A DNA stretch of 64,000 bases. It comes from Rhipicephalus microplus. Lineage: Eukaryota; Arthropoda; Arachnida; Ixodida; Ixodidae. Position 1 is the first letter of the stretch; each line of letters begins with the position of its first letter. This document shows positions 22,735-35,546 of this stretch, piece by piece. Both the position numbers and the translations under genes were made by a program. The stretch spans positions 280,807,776-280,871,775 of the forward strand of contig NC_134710.1 of the NCBI RefSeq assembly GCF_043290135.1. The letters run 5' to 3'. The notes beneath the pieces are model-generated. The model was not told the origin of the DNA. It made no database searches and saw only the letters and a list, made by a program, of their open reading frames with translations.

Positions 22735-23105
22735 TTAGTTCTTTGTTTAATTATTTATTTAATTACAATTACTGCATCTTGCACAGCAAGATATTGCAGG
22801 AGTGAGTACCACACAAGATAAAATACAATACAATAAGTCACGCTAAATCACATTTAGTCGCAATAAATATAACACATATAAAGTATACACATTGAGTATA
22901 CACAATGAAGTATAAACACTAAATGGGCCGAACAACAGGAAAGTATACACAGCTGATCAGTGAAGAAAGTTTGGCAATCGTTCAACGAATTAATCGTTTG
23001 ACAGCTCGCGCAGGTCGCCCGGGAGACCATTATTCCATGTATCAATAGTGTGAGGAAAAAAAGAAAACTTGAAGCAATCAAAAACCTGTATGTACCCTTC
23101 GCGCG
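22735..23105 (-). mobile_element. CR1/Jockey-type LINE, 3' end
   Basis: The minus strand at about 22990-23095 reads FDCFKFSFFPHTIDTWNNG then LPGDLRELS, the usual C-terminal signature of CR1/Jockey-type LINE ORFs. Stops follow. The 3' UTR ends near 22740 in an AATTAAATAAATAATTAAA tail. Only the last part of the element is present. A TG microsatellite abuts its upstream side. Confidence 0.68.
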
Positions 23106-23135
23106 CTGTGTGTGTGTGTGTGTGTGTGTGTGTGT
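23106..23135. repeat. (TG)n microsatellite
   Basis: Fifteen TG units. Confidence 0.9.
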
Positions 23136-23474
23136 CTGTTTATGCAACACAACATATTATGAAGTATGCAGTTTGCGGTTGAAGGGCGCACTAGGGGTCG
23201 GATTTCGCTATCACGTTAAACTCTTAAAGGGGAAGCTTAAGAGTCCCCCAATTTTTTCGACTCATATGCCATAGTGAAAAAAAATTCAGGTTCGGGGTGG
23301 CACAGGCTTGGCGTGTCACCGCTACATGGCTACGCCATAAGTAAACCCGTTTGTATAATATGAACTGCACCTTAGTTTTGCTGTGATTCTACGAAATTTG
23401 GCTGGTGGATTTCTTCGACTCTTTTGAATGAAGTGTCCACCCACGTAACGCAGAACGTTGAGTCAACGTGGCTT

Positions 23475-23715
23475 GAATGCAACAAATGTGAGGCAATGTT
23501 AGACGGTAAAATATAACATTGCACCGACGTTTATAGTATTAGGTTGCCATATCACAGTATTTTTAATGTTGCAGCAACATTCAAATAATGACGTTGTCCT
23601 AACGTGTTATTTTTAACGAGGAAACAACATTAAAATTATCACGTTGCCCTAACGTGATGGTATTAGTGGGGTAACAACAATCAAATAATCACATTGCATC
23701 AACGGTGTATACAGA
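23475..23715. repeat. 50-bp minisatellite, about four to five degenerate units
   Basis: Units begin CAACAT(T)CAAAT at 23575, 23625 and 23675, an exact 50-bp spacing. A related unit starts near 23525 and a weaker one near 23475. Each holds ATCACGTTGCCCTAACGTG-like sequence with a self-complementary AACGT core. It is non-coding. Confidence 0.8.
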
Positions 23716-26700
23716 CATCAAACCCATCTTTAACAGCGAACGTAGAGACAACATGGAGAACATATTCGCTGAAACATCCAATAACACACATGGCAACTTT
23801 TTCAACTTCGTGAACTCATTTGATTAAGGCGGTGGTCTCACTCCGGCGGCACGAACACATCGTTTTTGTCACTTTTCCAACTGACGTGACGGCTGTTCTT
23901 CTTGTCTTATATAGTTGGTTTATGTGTCATTGAAAAGCTTGATTTTTGTACATTTTAAACATATCTATTAAAAATAAGTAAGCTTTTAGCATTTGGGTAG
24001 GGAGAGCCAAGAATAAGCGCTAGTTACATGGTTTGGTCTGACTGTGTGTCAGTAGTGACCATTTTCTGAAAAATCTGCTGCAGTTACAGCACTGTTCTTT
24101 GCGCAGAACATTTAAGACATATTTATCTATTTCCTCAACGTAGCAATTATTCTAGCACATTTACTGTATTGCTGATTAGCTTTTGAAAAGAGCCATATTT
24201 AGTAAATGTCGATGCGGACAATCCGGCACCTATTCGCTAGAGAAAATTCATTTTCTGGGTGTATATGAGGGATAGCATTTTCCGTTTGAGTGCTTAATTT
24301 TATTTATGTACGCCCGCTCGCTTTTTAATTATATTGATCTAAATTGGGCTATATTCTCATTAAATAGACCTACTATGGCCCATTTTTGCGGAGAACTACT
24401 GAAGTTCGTTAGCTGAATTCGCACGCGGATAAACTAAAACCCCTGATCTATTTCCTCAACGTAGCGTTTTTCAATAAAGCAAGCAGAAATTCGAAACAAA
24501 GCTCGCAAATTGTCTTAATTTATAGAGCCGTAAACATCAACAAAATTGTTGTTATCTTGAAATAGCGCTGAAATCTAAGCATGCATAGCCTAAAATATAA
24601 CAGTTACGGTCTCCTGGTATACTTATGCACACGAATCACACATAAGAACTGCAGGAATATTGAGAAATCTACATTATTCCTATCACTACAACGAAAATCT
24701 TCCCCTAGCGCCACCTAAACAGAAATAAGGAAAGCGCTGAATTTGAAGGTTCCCTTTCTACCCGAACGCGGCGTGCAAAAACATGTTGCTTCAGGAGGAA
24801 ACGTCTTTTCAAACTTCAAACCATGCACCGTCATCTGTAAGTCTTCCTCCCCTCAGAGTATCATAAGGCTGCGCGGTACCGCGGGAGAGCGTGAAAACAG
24901 GTGGGCAGTATCCTCTGAGAGGATGGGGTGAGCGTCTTCACGGGAAAAGAAAGGCCGAATTCTTAGGAAGTCCCTCTTTTATGTGTGCACGTCTTTGTCG
25001 CCCTCCTCACCCCCCACGGACTATAGCGAAAAGCGAGGGCTGTGTGACGATAGTCAGAAGAAAGCAGAAAAACGAACGACAAACAAGCGATACGAGCGAA
25101 CTGAGCAGACGTGCGTGGGTAAGGTATTTGTGAATATCTTTTTTTTTACCGTGAAATATATGGAGCTTCAGACGTGCTGCGCTTGTTGATATGAACCCAT
25201 CACAACAAACAGCACAAACACGAAACGAGGCACACCTACAGGAATGAGATGAAGTCTGTTTTGTACTTTCTGCGTGTTTATTTCATTTATTTACTCTGGG
25301 GAAAACTATGGTGTGGCAGGAGTTGAGGACGCGTGTTCGCTTTCCGCCTTTATATACGACAAGCGCACATTTCCATAGCGCCAAAATGCGCGAACACCAA
25401 TGTTCTGGAGTACCCCATGACGGCGTTCCTCATAATCACTGCAAACTCGCTCTAAGGGGACGCGGACGCCTGCAAACTCTTCTCTCGGAGTCGGCTGTGA
25501 ATATCCGTCATCGGTTTCAATAAACCACAAAACCGAGCAATATTTATTCCGATGCTCACTGCATAAACTGGCTAAAATTATGCTACTGCCTGAAAATCTT
25601 GCAGATTTTTCAGCCAGTAACAACGAAGCGAAGTGGCATGAAATTTGCTGAATGCACGGCGTGGTGTAAGAAAGTACTTCGGGGCGGGGACAGCAATGAG
25701 GCACCAGAGCTCTTTTTTTTCTGCTTTGAAGCACCCGCGACAAGTGAGGTCCTTCAGGGAGGCAGAAAGGCGGATAACTTTTGACTATGCTCCCACTGAG
25801 CAGGTCTGGTGGGGGAGCGGCAGTGGTGAAGCCCATCTATATTTCCTATGCACTGAGGGTTTATGCCACTCAATCTAAGGATTGCAACGTCGAGTAGGGA
25901 ACTTGTTGGTTTTCTTCAGTGCCAGTGTACAACACCATGCGACAAGGCACCTTGCCGACGCTTTCGCCTGAAGGAGAGAGAGAGAGAGAAAGGCAAAAGA
26001 AAGGCTTATATGCTACCTAACACGGGGAGGGGGAAGGGGAGAAAAAGAATAGAGAAAACTGTCAAGGGCATGCGGCACCTGCTGACAATTCGTCATTGGG
26101 AAATTTGCCATGTGGAGAACTGTCAATGCGTCAAGATAGCAGCTCCTTGACTCGTTAGCGTGAGTCATAAGGCTGACGAGTAGAAATAGCCAATCTTGGA
26201 TTTACGCCTAGTAGTTCGAAAGGAACAGAAACGTTTCTGAAAAGGATAAGTTTATAAGAAAGTGTGGTGACATCGGTGTGCATAAAACATGTTTACTTGA
26301 GTGCGAAACATGCGCTTCGCATTCATGTAAGCAATGGAAGGCGCATTGCACTAATGTGTTGGAAGTGGGCAGTTTTGCGAGTGCCGGTCGATTCACGGGC
26401 CGTAAATCACGATGAAGGGAATGGTGGCCCCCCGTTTTGAAAAGTTCGTGCGCCCCTCTTTCGCTATAAGGAATTAATTTTAGCTCAAGAACACAGAAAC
26501 ACTCGAGAAAGAAGTGGGACGAAGCAGAAATGTCGGGAGCTGAGATATTCCTGCTTCCTGCCACTCCTTTCTCAAGTCATTGTTATTTCGCTCGCGCTAA
26601 TATGCACTTATTTATATAGTGGTTGATGACGCAGGAAATTGTGCGAATTTCTGTTTCCCATGCTCGAGGAACGACTAAGCTAATCAGTTATTTTTTTTAA

Positions 26701-29105
26701 ATTGTTTTACATAAACCAACTCGCCCAGCCACAAGTCGCTGTAATCCGATACTCGCTCGCTGTAATCCGACACCACATGGTAGCTGCGGCGTACAGAAGA
26801 CGAGAGGTCCTGCAAACGGCGTCGCATCACCTTTCCGAAACGCGCTTGCAAAGTCGATGGGCTACTCTGGCATTCGTGTAAAATTGATTACAGCTTGACA
26901 GCTCGATGCAACTGCCAGTCAGTCGGCTGCCAGCTGGGGCGACTAACGAACTTCATTCAACAAGAGGCCGGAACGCCGTCTCCACGGTTGTTGGGAGTGG
27001 GGTCCAGTTCGTCTTTCCTCGATAAGAAAGCACGTTTGCGTATAGCCGGGCGTCGAGAGCTTGCCGTAAGCCGGCACGGCATGCACAGCATTTATACGAA
27101 TGCGACAACCGGCGCATCACGACCATGTAAACGGGGGTAATGCGCTAGAAAGACGTATCGCACAAATGCGCCAGGCAGGTCTGGATTTCCAGGGGTAAGT
27201 CGACCCAGAGTACTTTTCACGACAAAGGAACGCCGACCACTCGTCGTGTTGGCTTTGTGTGCACTTCTCGCACACTACAAGACAGCTGCGAGGACAGAAA
27301 GCAAGAGCTTCTTGGGACTAAAGTCCACTAAATTTTTCTCTTTTACCTAAGTAACGACAACTGCCTCCTATCCCGACCCTCTCTCACACACAGCCGGTGT
27401 CTGCCGCCATGTGCTTCCTAACTAGGAAGACTTCCAAAGCCACGTACGTATAAGTAAATTAGCCACGCACCTATCAGTGAACAATGTGCGAACGCGACGC
27501 GCCTTTCTCCTCCAGCTAGTCCCCCGTCAATAGTGAGCGAGGAAGGCGTTTTACCAGGTGCTTTCATGGGAAGAAGGGGTGCCCAAGGCGACACCACTAA
27601 CACCTGAATAGTCTAGATGGCCTCGCACGAGGGCAGGAGATGTGGAATAACAGCCACTATGCTAGCCTGAAGGTGCGAGGCAGCATGACGAGAAGGGAGG
27701 CGGACTGAGTGAGGATGAGGACGGACACAAAAATGCGTGCTCAGCACGGAAGGCGACAGTGCTGTAGTAGCGTGAGACACTAGAGATAGAACGCATTTCT
27801 GCCGCATCCTCTGGTGTCCACTGCTCGCGTAGAGGGCTTCTTTAGAGTTTGCTTAGCGTGCGCTGCGAGTGCGTGTAGGAGCACCTGCAGCACGAGTGCC
27901 TTGCCGGGCTTCACATGAGTCATGACAAATTATAAGGATAGAGCTTCACGGAAGAGGAAGAGAGCCGCCATCGCGACATGTCGAGCATGGGCAGCAGGTG
28001 CGTTTTCACACCATTCAAGGTAAGACCATTTTGATTACTGTGGTTTCTTTTGATAATAAAAGCGCGCAGCTACAGCAGCAAAAAGAAAAAAAAAACTTTA
28101 TAGAAGCCTATTCTTGATACGGTGGCGAGCTCGTTTTGTACCCCAGATGCAATGTGGGCTCCTTAAAGGAAGGAAGGAAGCAGAAGGCAAATTGTCACGT
28201 TGTGGGCGACATTCTTTCTATGATCAGTTTTACGTTGCCAGCTACACTGCTATATACTTTACTCTATTTTATGTTGGCATGTTAGTTTTGGCGGCTATAT
28301 ATGTACAAAGACAAATTCGTTAGAACTTCTGTTTTACGGCTTCAGGTGAACAAAACTGTCCAATGCTATAGCCCGTACTTTGTCGCTGCAGCGCCTTTAG
28401 ATGCGTGTACAGGACGCTGGACACGCAGTCACTCCTAGATAATGCGCGCCCGTGAGAAGAAAGTGCTAAGATGTGCGGACGTGTGAGTCTATAAAAAGCC
28501 TTGTTTCTTTGTGTATCTGAAATGTCGCTGCCATGTATCAAAAGGCTAAGGGTAGGTGCTTCTTAGCGCTGTGACGAGAGGTCTGGGCGAATCAGGACCT
28601 ACAGCACGCTGTGTGTACGTCACAACGCTCCTGCTTGCGTGTTTGTCTGCTTGGGCGCCTTTTATTTGTCGTGACCTTGGGCTCCGTCTGTCTTTCTGAC
28701 CTGCACTTGTCCGATCGAACAGCATATTTGCGGGCGGAACATTGAGCAGTGGTGGCAAAGCCCGGCATTTTTGTCTGGTGCTGCTTTTGTCGCAAGCACG
28801 CGGCGTGCTTGAGAGCTGAGCACTGTAACTGAGAAAGTGTTCTATAAAAGCTAGACTGTGCTCAAAGTAAAAAAAAAAGATGTGAGATGCACCCAATCAA
28901 ATGATTCTGTACACACGAGCGCTTATCCCACAGCGCACGGACACGCGCGCACACAGCGTGTCACATGCCCTATCCGCCCAAACATCCTCTCAAAACGCTA
29001 TAACGCACTTGTCAATCCGTAATGGTTCATATTTAATCCCGGCCACCCTTTTCTACCGTGAATATGCTTTTTTGGAAACAAATTTATTTAATTTATATAT
29101 TGATA
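23716..29105. other. Long unassigned region
   Basis: About 5.4 kb in which I recognise no gene. A 176-codon minus-strand frame (25306-25836) lacks any motif I know. A minus-strand TATATAAAGG at about 25350 lies inside that same frame. The 20-mer ATCTATTTCCTCAACGTAGC occurs twice (24125-24144 and 24446-24465). A 21-bp near-tandem (CTCGCTGTAATCCGA) occurs near 26745-26775. Short GA runs occur near 25980. No SINE or LINE is identified here, which makes it the least repeat-annotated part of the window. Confidence 0.35.
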
Positions 29106-29133
29106 TGTTGATTGATTGATTGATTGATTGATT
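29106..29133. repeat. (TTGA)n short repeat
   Basis: Seven TTGA units, the same unit as the Ruka 3' tail but with no SINE body attached. Confidence 0.8.
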
Positions 29134-29401
29134 AGGTTCAAGGAAGGCAGCACAAACACCTGTATCGTCTATCTTGCCTTTTATCGACATTCAAGCAACC
29201 CATAGTAGACGACTGTCGTGAGAAATTCTTTTCAGTAATTATCCCGACTGAGAAAAGGACTCGCCCTTTTATTTTAAGTTTTGCATCGGTCCCTCACCAC
29301 ACCAGCTTATTATTCATGCCAGCTTTGGAAGTCTAGTTGCTACGATCCCTGTGCATCTGGTGCTAGCTCACTAACCACTTGATGTACATTCATGTAAAAT
29401 T

Positions 29402-32332
29402 TTCAGGAAGGCGAATTCGCCGGAGAGCAACAGAGAGCAACGCCAAAGCGCCGCCGGTACGCCATGCTTGGACGACAGTGGTTTTGCCAGAGAGGATGAC
29501 GCAACGTCTGAATACTGGGACAATTTCGGCATCATCGAAGAGTCACTGCCGGGCCTGAGTCTGTAGACAAGCGTCACAACTCAGCCAGAGGAGCCGATCA
29601 TCACCGGAAGAGGAGTTGTGTCGCTGGCCCATTTCGTGAATGCTGTTCGTAGTCTCGACGACCACAGCTGTCCTAAGCTGACTGGACGTTTTGCACTCGT
29701 GAAAGAACGGAGAGTGGGGCTCTGGTCGGAGCTCACGTTTACCTGCAGTGAATGTCAGGAAATCAGAAAGTTGACGACTGACCCCATCACAGAACCAACG
29801 TTCCTCACTGACAAAGCAAACATAGGAGTCAATGATGCTGCTGTTTGGGAATTCATGAGTATCGGATCGGGCCACTCGCAGTTCGAGGAAGCAATGGCAG
29901 TCATGGAAATTCCTGCTATGAGCAAAGGGGCTTTTCTAGGCCGGGAGAAGTCCCTGGGAAAGGTAAATAAGCTGATAAATATTTATTTTCTCTTCCTGAA
30001 GACGATGGAGGATGTACAGCGCTTTATTTTTAGTAAAATTCACGTGAAGCGACAGTGGCACGTGCATGGCAAGCGTTTTGAACGGGAGTACGGCATGATG
30101 AGAATTTCTCTGCAACATTTCGTCGTATACAATGAAACGATTGATCGTGAGATGTCAGGATTACAAATGAGCCAGTAATCGTCCTGTCTAGGAGTTCACT
30201 CACGCATTGACGCAATTACAAAGTGCGGCATCGCTATTGTGAAAACAATTTCGACGCTGTAATCTTCTGCAATTTTTGTTTTGTTGCAGTGCTGAAAAAC
30301 TGTCCTTCTTGACCAAATGATAAACGCCCGAAAAGAAGAAAAAAACTCGCGGAAGAAGCTGGGGCTTTCTGTGAGGATGGCATAACCCCCTATATTACAG
30401 TGATTGTCGATGATGGGTGGTCACACCGCAGTCATGGACGGTGGTATTCCGCCAACTCTGGCGTCGCTGTGATTATAGGAGAACGCACGAAGAAGCTCCT
30501 GTACCTAGGAGTATGAAACAAGCTGTGCAGTACCTGTGAGCACTATTCTAGCACGGGAAAGGGCAAGGAAGACCATGTGTGCTACAAGAATTGGAACAAA
30601 AGCTCAGGGGCAATGGAGTTGAAGGCTTCCAGAGAAGCGTGGAAATGCATGGTGTGGAATACCGGACATTCATAGAGAACGGGGATTTGTCCGTTTTACA
30701 TCAGATACTCACGAAAGTGGAGTACGGGCGCTTTGTAAAAAAGAGGGAATGTGCAAACCATGTTGCGAAATGTTACACCACTCGGCTCTATGGCACAGCC
30801 AAAGAAACAAAGGGCAGTTCAGCTTTCCTAAGTGGCCCTAGTATTAAGCGGTTAAAGAATGGTGCACGGAAGGCCATTAAGCACTACGCAAACGTTCTTA
30901 GAGATGTACAGGGTACTGCACAAAAGCAGCGTGCCCAGAAAGCCGACCTTACGCGCCAGCTTGCGGCTGACCTCATAAATGGCCCAAAACATGTTTTAGG
31001 TTGCCACGACAGATGCAAAGACTACTTCTGTGATGGCAGCAAAGGTGACAACATTTTTGATAGCATGCCTAAGGTGCTACAAATGAAACTAGTTACCGCT
31101 GCCAATATAATTGCCAAAAAGCTGACCGTCTTGTGACAGATGATACAAGTAATCTTGCCGAGGCAGTCATGGCACTGGTAGCCAAATTATCTGGTGGTAA
31201 ACAGATCAACAGATGTCAAAAGGGCTCTTATGAACACCGCTGTTATGAAGCTGGGCTCAGCTTTCAGCTGGAGCCACAGTGGCACTGCACCACATCCAAG
31301 GCTGTAACCTGCAAGAGCCCCGCAGCCGTCTTGAAGCGCTACGCAAGCAGGAAGACGGCTCAGAAAGCAAACAAAGAGTCTCTCAGAAGAAAACTGTTTG
31401 AAGAAAATGGCCACCGGCAGCATAAGCGCAAGGAGTCTATGGTGAACGACTCAATGATTCATTATGGTCCGGATTGCCAGCAGCCAGACATGCCACCAGA
31501 GCAATATGCCGAGAAAGAATGGGCTGTTTTAGCAAGCCTGCAGGTGAATGAGAAACAGCAGATGAAAATTGAGAAGGCTACTCGAGGACAGGCGGATAAT
31601 CCTACATGGCATTTTGAAAGAAACATGCGCCTAACGGCGTCGAATTTCTATGCAGTGTGCCGAAGGAGCGAGTAGACACCGTGTGACACGTTCGTGAAGA
31701 CCCTGCTCTATAGGAAAAATTTCACCAGTGCCGCTCTTGAGCATGGAAGACAACAGGAACGTGTCGCACTCCGGTTATACGAGTAAGAAGTGGAAACTGC
31801 TGTGCAACCTTGCGGGTTATTTGTTTACCCAGAGTACGGATTCTTGGCGGCGTCGCCAGACGGAATAATTGCGAGCGACGGTATCGTGGAGGTGAAGTGC
31901 CCATTCACTGCGAAGGACATGGAGCCATCCGAGGCAGCTAAAAAGTACAATCAAAGGAGCCAAGTACACGAACCACCCAACTTGAGCCGCTCTCATAACT
32001 ATTTCTACCATGTGCAAGGCCAGCTGCATATCACTAAAAGAAGTTTCTGCCACTTCGTCATCTCCACGTCGAAGGGTATCCACGTACAGCGGATCGAAAG
32101 AGATAAAGACTTTTGGAAATTCTGGATGCTTCCACAACTAATCAGATTTTACAGAGACTGCATGTTACCTGAAATTGTAGATCCCCGTACTACGCGCAGC
32201 ATGCCCATACGCAGACCACAGTGGAATGTGAAAGCAATTGAGTCACACCAGCAGTTTAAACAAGCTTCGATGAAGAACAAGGAGGCAAAGCAGAGTGGCG
32301 ACTCGGACATTTTCCACAGCCTTGAGTCGTAG
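29402..32332 (+). pseudogene. Mutator-like transposase domain with C-terminal YqaJ-type nuclease, broken
   Basis: Successive plus-strand frames form one decayed gene. The N-terminal part (29402-29962) has EYWDNFGIIEESL and GVNDAAVWEFMSIGSGHSQF. The middle (30376-31135) has PYITVIVDDGWSHRSHG, CEHYSSTGKGKED and VCYKNWNKSSGAME. The C-terminal part (31124-32332) has HFERNMRLTASNFYAVCRR, then LAASPDGII and GIVEVKCPF, the D...E-x-K residues of a YqaJ/PD-(D/E)xK nuclease. This arrangement resembles arthropod proteins with a Mutator-like transposase domain that I recall as widespread. AAG followed by GTAAATAAG at 29963 and TTTTGTTGCAG at 30289 mark a likely intron of about 327 bp. Disruptions: TAG 29564, TGA 30514 (probably a CpG change), a shift near 30600, a one-base indel in the A run at 31116-31120, TAG 31673 and TAA 31784. 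No terminal repeats were found. Confidence 0.78.
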
Positions 32333-35300
32333 GACTGCTGGGCGCGTGCACTGTCAAGAAATTCACCAATTGTGACGATGCTACCTAATGGTGATTTTGA
32401 GCGCACTTTCGTGTTGGGGCAACGCCAAGTGCGTCTGTAGTTTCGGCCTTGTGCAGTTGTAGCTATTTACATATTTCCACGCAAATTGCCAGCGCTCGAG
32501 CGTTACGCATACCACTTTGTGCATTGCAGGCGTCGCGAACCAAGCGAAATGCCGAGAGCCCCAATACGACAAGCGAAGCCAGCCGCAGTGCACGTGCCAG
32601 CCCTGCACGCGCGCGAGCTGCGACCGGGGGGGGGGGGGGGGGGGGCTAGCGAGCGTGACGGAGGAAGATGGCGAGGTTAGAGGCCAGTGGCGAGTGACAT
32701 CGGCAGACTCCGCGTTCGCTCTCTTTCGTCCTTGTTCGCTCTATTGGTTACGCCGACGACGCCAACAGGTGCCGCCGCTCAACGCAGCAGTATGTGCGTA
32801 CGAGCTTCGCTCTAAAGAACTGCACATTAGGAGAACGACCTTGTAAATATCGAATGGCAGATGCAGGCTCAGATTTGACGATAGCAAAGACTCTTGCTCG
32901 AACAAGCTGAGGTAGCAATTCACTTCCTTGTGTCGGGTGTGTCATCAGCCATTCACGTGCGTTCTGCAGCAGCAATGGTCGAGAGACATGACCACAGAAG
33001 CGCCAATGAACTTTCGTAAAAAGTTCGTTTGTGATATAGGATAACGGAAAATAATAATAAAACATACACCTTCATTCTCTGCTGTCACAAGTTCGCATCC
33101 GAAAGTCGGGATTATATGTACTTTTGCTTTGTGCGATTTCACATTTCTCTGAATGTATGCGTTGTAGTTCTGCGGGCTTTTTTGTGTTTGTGATGTTCAG
33201 GTGTCTTCGTGGCTGTAACCAAGTGCTGCCGACGCTCGTTTCGTACTAAATAAATTGTCACAACAACGTGTATTAACTGAATCTTGCTTACTGCATGACA
33301 GCCCTTCATTGCATAGCATATACACAACACTAAGACTCATTGCTTGAAGATATGTTAGCCGACATAGTTATTTGAATTGACCAATCATGCATCCAAAAGC
33401 CTTATCCACTGCGACAAGACCTTTTCTTCGACTCCTTTGCAACTATTGTATTTGTGTACTCATGTTTTTGCCTTGCATGCGCTTTACGAACTCGAAATGG
33501 GTACGACATAGAAGTAATACAAGCAGCGGCTGTGTAGAAAGATGCATGGGAGATGCACTGTACCATAAGTCTTCCTCTCCCTTGTTGCACTCCTGGGAGG
33601 TTTGTGTGAATCCGCCCCAGTTTTTATCATGAGATGTTTATAGAGCTTGAGGTAACGGCCCCAAATCTACGAACTTGCAGTCAATAACTGATTTGGGCGA
33701 AACGATCACTCTTCATGTTATTGCCACGACCTTTACAGGAAAAAAAAATGATGTTGAAATAGCGTACGTGAATCGAGAAGTCGTTCCTTGGACAAGGGAA
33801 TAACGCACCTGGACCATTCAGGCCACGCATGTGCGAGTCTCGCTCATATGACACACAAAAGGTAATTGCTCCATTTTTGTCATAAAAATAGTTTGTCGAC
33901 TAGTCCGATGCTTTGCGTACGGCAACGTGATAAATAAACGCTGCATCAACCAAAATAAGAATTCATGCTAGCCTGCTGAAGTTTCAATTCTAATGAAATA
34001 AATTACGCTACGTATAGTGGGGAAAACTAATGATTATGCAGTCGGCACGTGTTGGGCACCGTGAGTCACAGCGGCCGCACTTCTTAGCACGCGATTTGCC
34101 TAACTACCCGTTTTTTTTGTTTTGTTTTGAAAATTCGGAAGCTTAGGTCATACTGAGAGGGAAGTTACATAGTCAAATATAATTTGCCTTCTCCTTTCCC
34201 ACCGAACCGCAACATGCTCCAGCAACCCCAATTATTTGTAGAACGAACTGTTCCGTTGAACCTCGCATGAATACTCATAGTCCAAGTTTTGATCTCCGTT
34301 GTATACATTGTTGTGACCTCCGCGATAGAGTTTTTCACTCAACCCCGCATTCCGGCACTGTATGGAACGTTGAGCAGCTGGCCAAGCAGGCTACGCAACC
34401 TACATGAGGGATCTCTTGAAAAGCAGCGACCGCAGGGGTCAGGGGCTAGTGAGCATGGAGAGAGATGGAGGTGTCGTTGAACGGGAGAAAAAAAAAGCCC
34501 CTGCTCAGTGCCTCATTTCTTTGAACCGTGTCAGCGCGATTTGCACCCCCTCGTCATGCAGTGTGGCGCGCCGGCACACATGTGGCAGTTCACCTCCGAA
34601 ATGTTGGCCTTCCAGTCCTGACTTGACGGCGCCGTCTGGTGTTTTTTCCAGAACTACTCGCAATATGGTGACAGTAGAACCACCACCTTAATGGCTGACA
34701 GTGGCTAGTTAGTGTGCTTGAGTAAGAAATAAAAGCATGAACAATACATACAACAGTTCAGCCAATGCATTTCACACACTAGAACTTCTATGAATCTTAT
34801 TTCTTTACATACATAAACTCTATGTTTTTATTTATTTGTTTGACAATACACGATTGCCGAAGTGCAGGAGACGAAAAACACCACCATGAGTCACCTGACT
34901 AGACCTCTATAGCTCCGCACCATACTTTCTTCGCACAAAGTGACTGCATTGGCGAAAAACACAACAACACAATCACATGGTGGAAACCATTGCGTTGCCT
35001 TCTTACGTCTGTAGCTAGATACACAAAACACAGTGAATTCATAAGTGAGAAAGATATGTGCAAGAGCAAGCCTTTTTGGACCCCGAATTTCCAGGCTACA
35101 AAAAGCCTGCCGTAGGAACGTTTCATCTTGACATGTGTGCATGCAGACTTGAAGAATAAATTACCTGTCTATTTTAGGTATTACTGTGTGGTTGTAAAAA
35201 TAGCAAGGGAACCATTACAGTTTGTAGTGAGCAAGAAGTAGTTAAATCAAACTGTGCCTCTATATGATGCTTCACCACAATCATGTTTTAAAGAGTCCTT

Positions 35301-35454
35301 TCAGATTAAACACACAAGAAACAAATCTACTAAAACTGGACCTATATGCTTGCATAATGCAAGGCAACAGCCACAACAAAACCTACGATTGGCAAGAGTT
35401 ATGGAAGAGGAACCAAAAGGAACCATGAAGCTAGAAAAACAGCTGTTTCACAGA
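32333..35454. other. Unassigned region
   Basis: No recognised gene. It contains a G run at 32626-32645 and several short GC-rich frames around 32480-32850 that are probably incidental. AT-rich sequence with no known repeat continues to 35454. Confidence 0.3.
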
Positions 35455-35546
35455 GCCCTTACTTTTGGGGAACATAAAAAGCAATGCAATGATTTGAGAG
35501 GCTCTTACTCTTGGGGAACATAAAAAGCAATGCAATGATTTGAGAG
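35455..35546. repeat. Two-copy 46-bp tandem duplication
   Basis: Units 35455-35500 and 35501-35546 match at about 44 of 46 positions and share TTGGGGAACATAAAAAGCAA. This is a very recent local duplication. Confidence 0.93.

Noticed and set aside
23475..23715. CRISPR-like array
   Set aside because: The 50-bp units are contiguous and degenerate with no unique spacers, and the window is animal DNA.
24125..24465. Exact 20-mer repeated 321 bp apart
   Set aside because: No extended similarity around the two sites, so it is probably a small remnant or coincidence.
25306..25836. 176-codon minus-strand frame with a TATA-like sequence
   Set aside because: No motif, biased composition or neighbour supports it, and the TATA-like sequence lies inside the frame rather than upstream. 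Chance is likelier.
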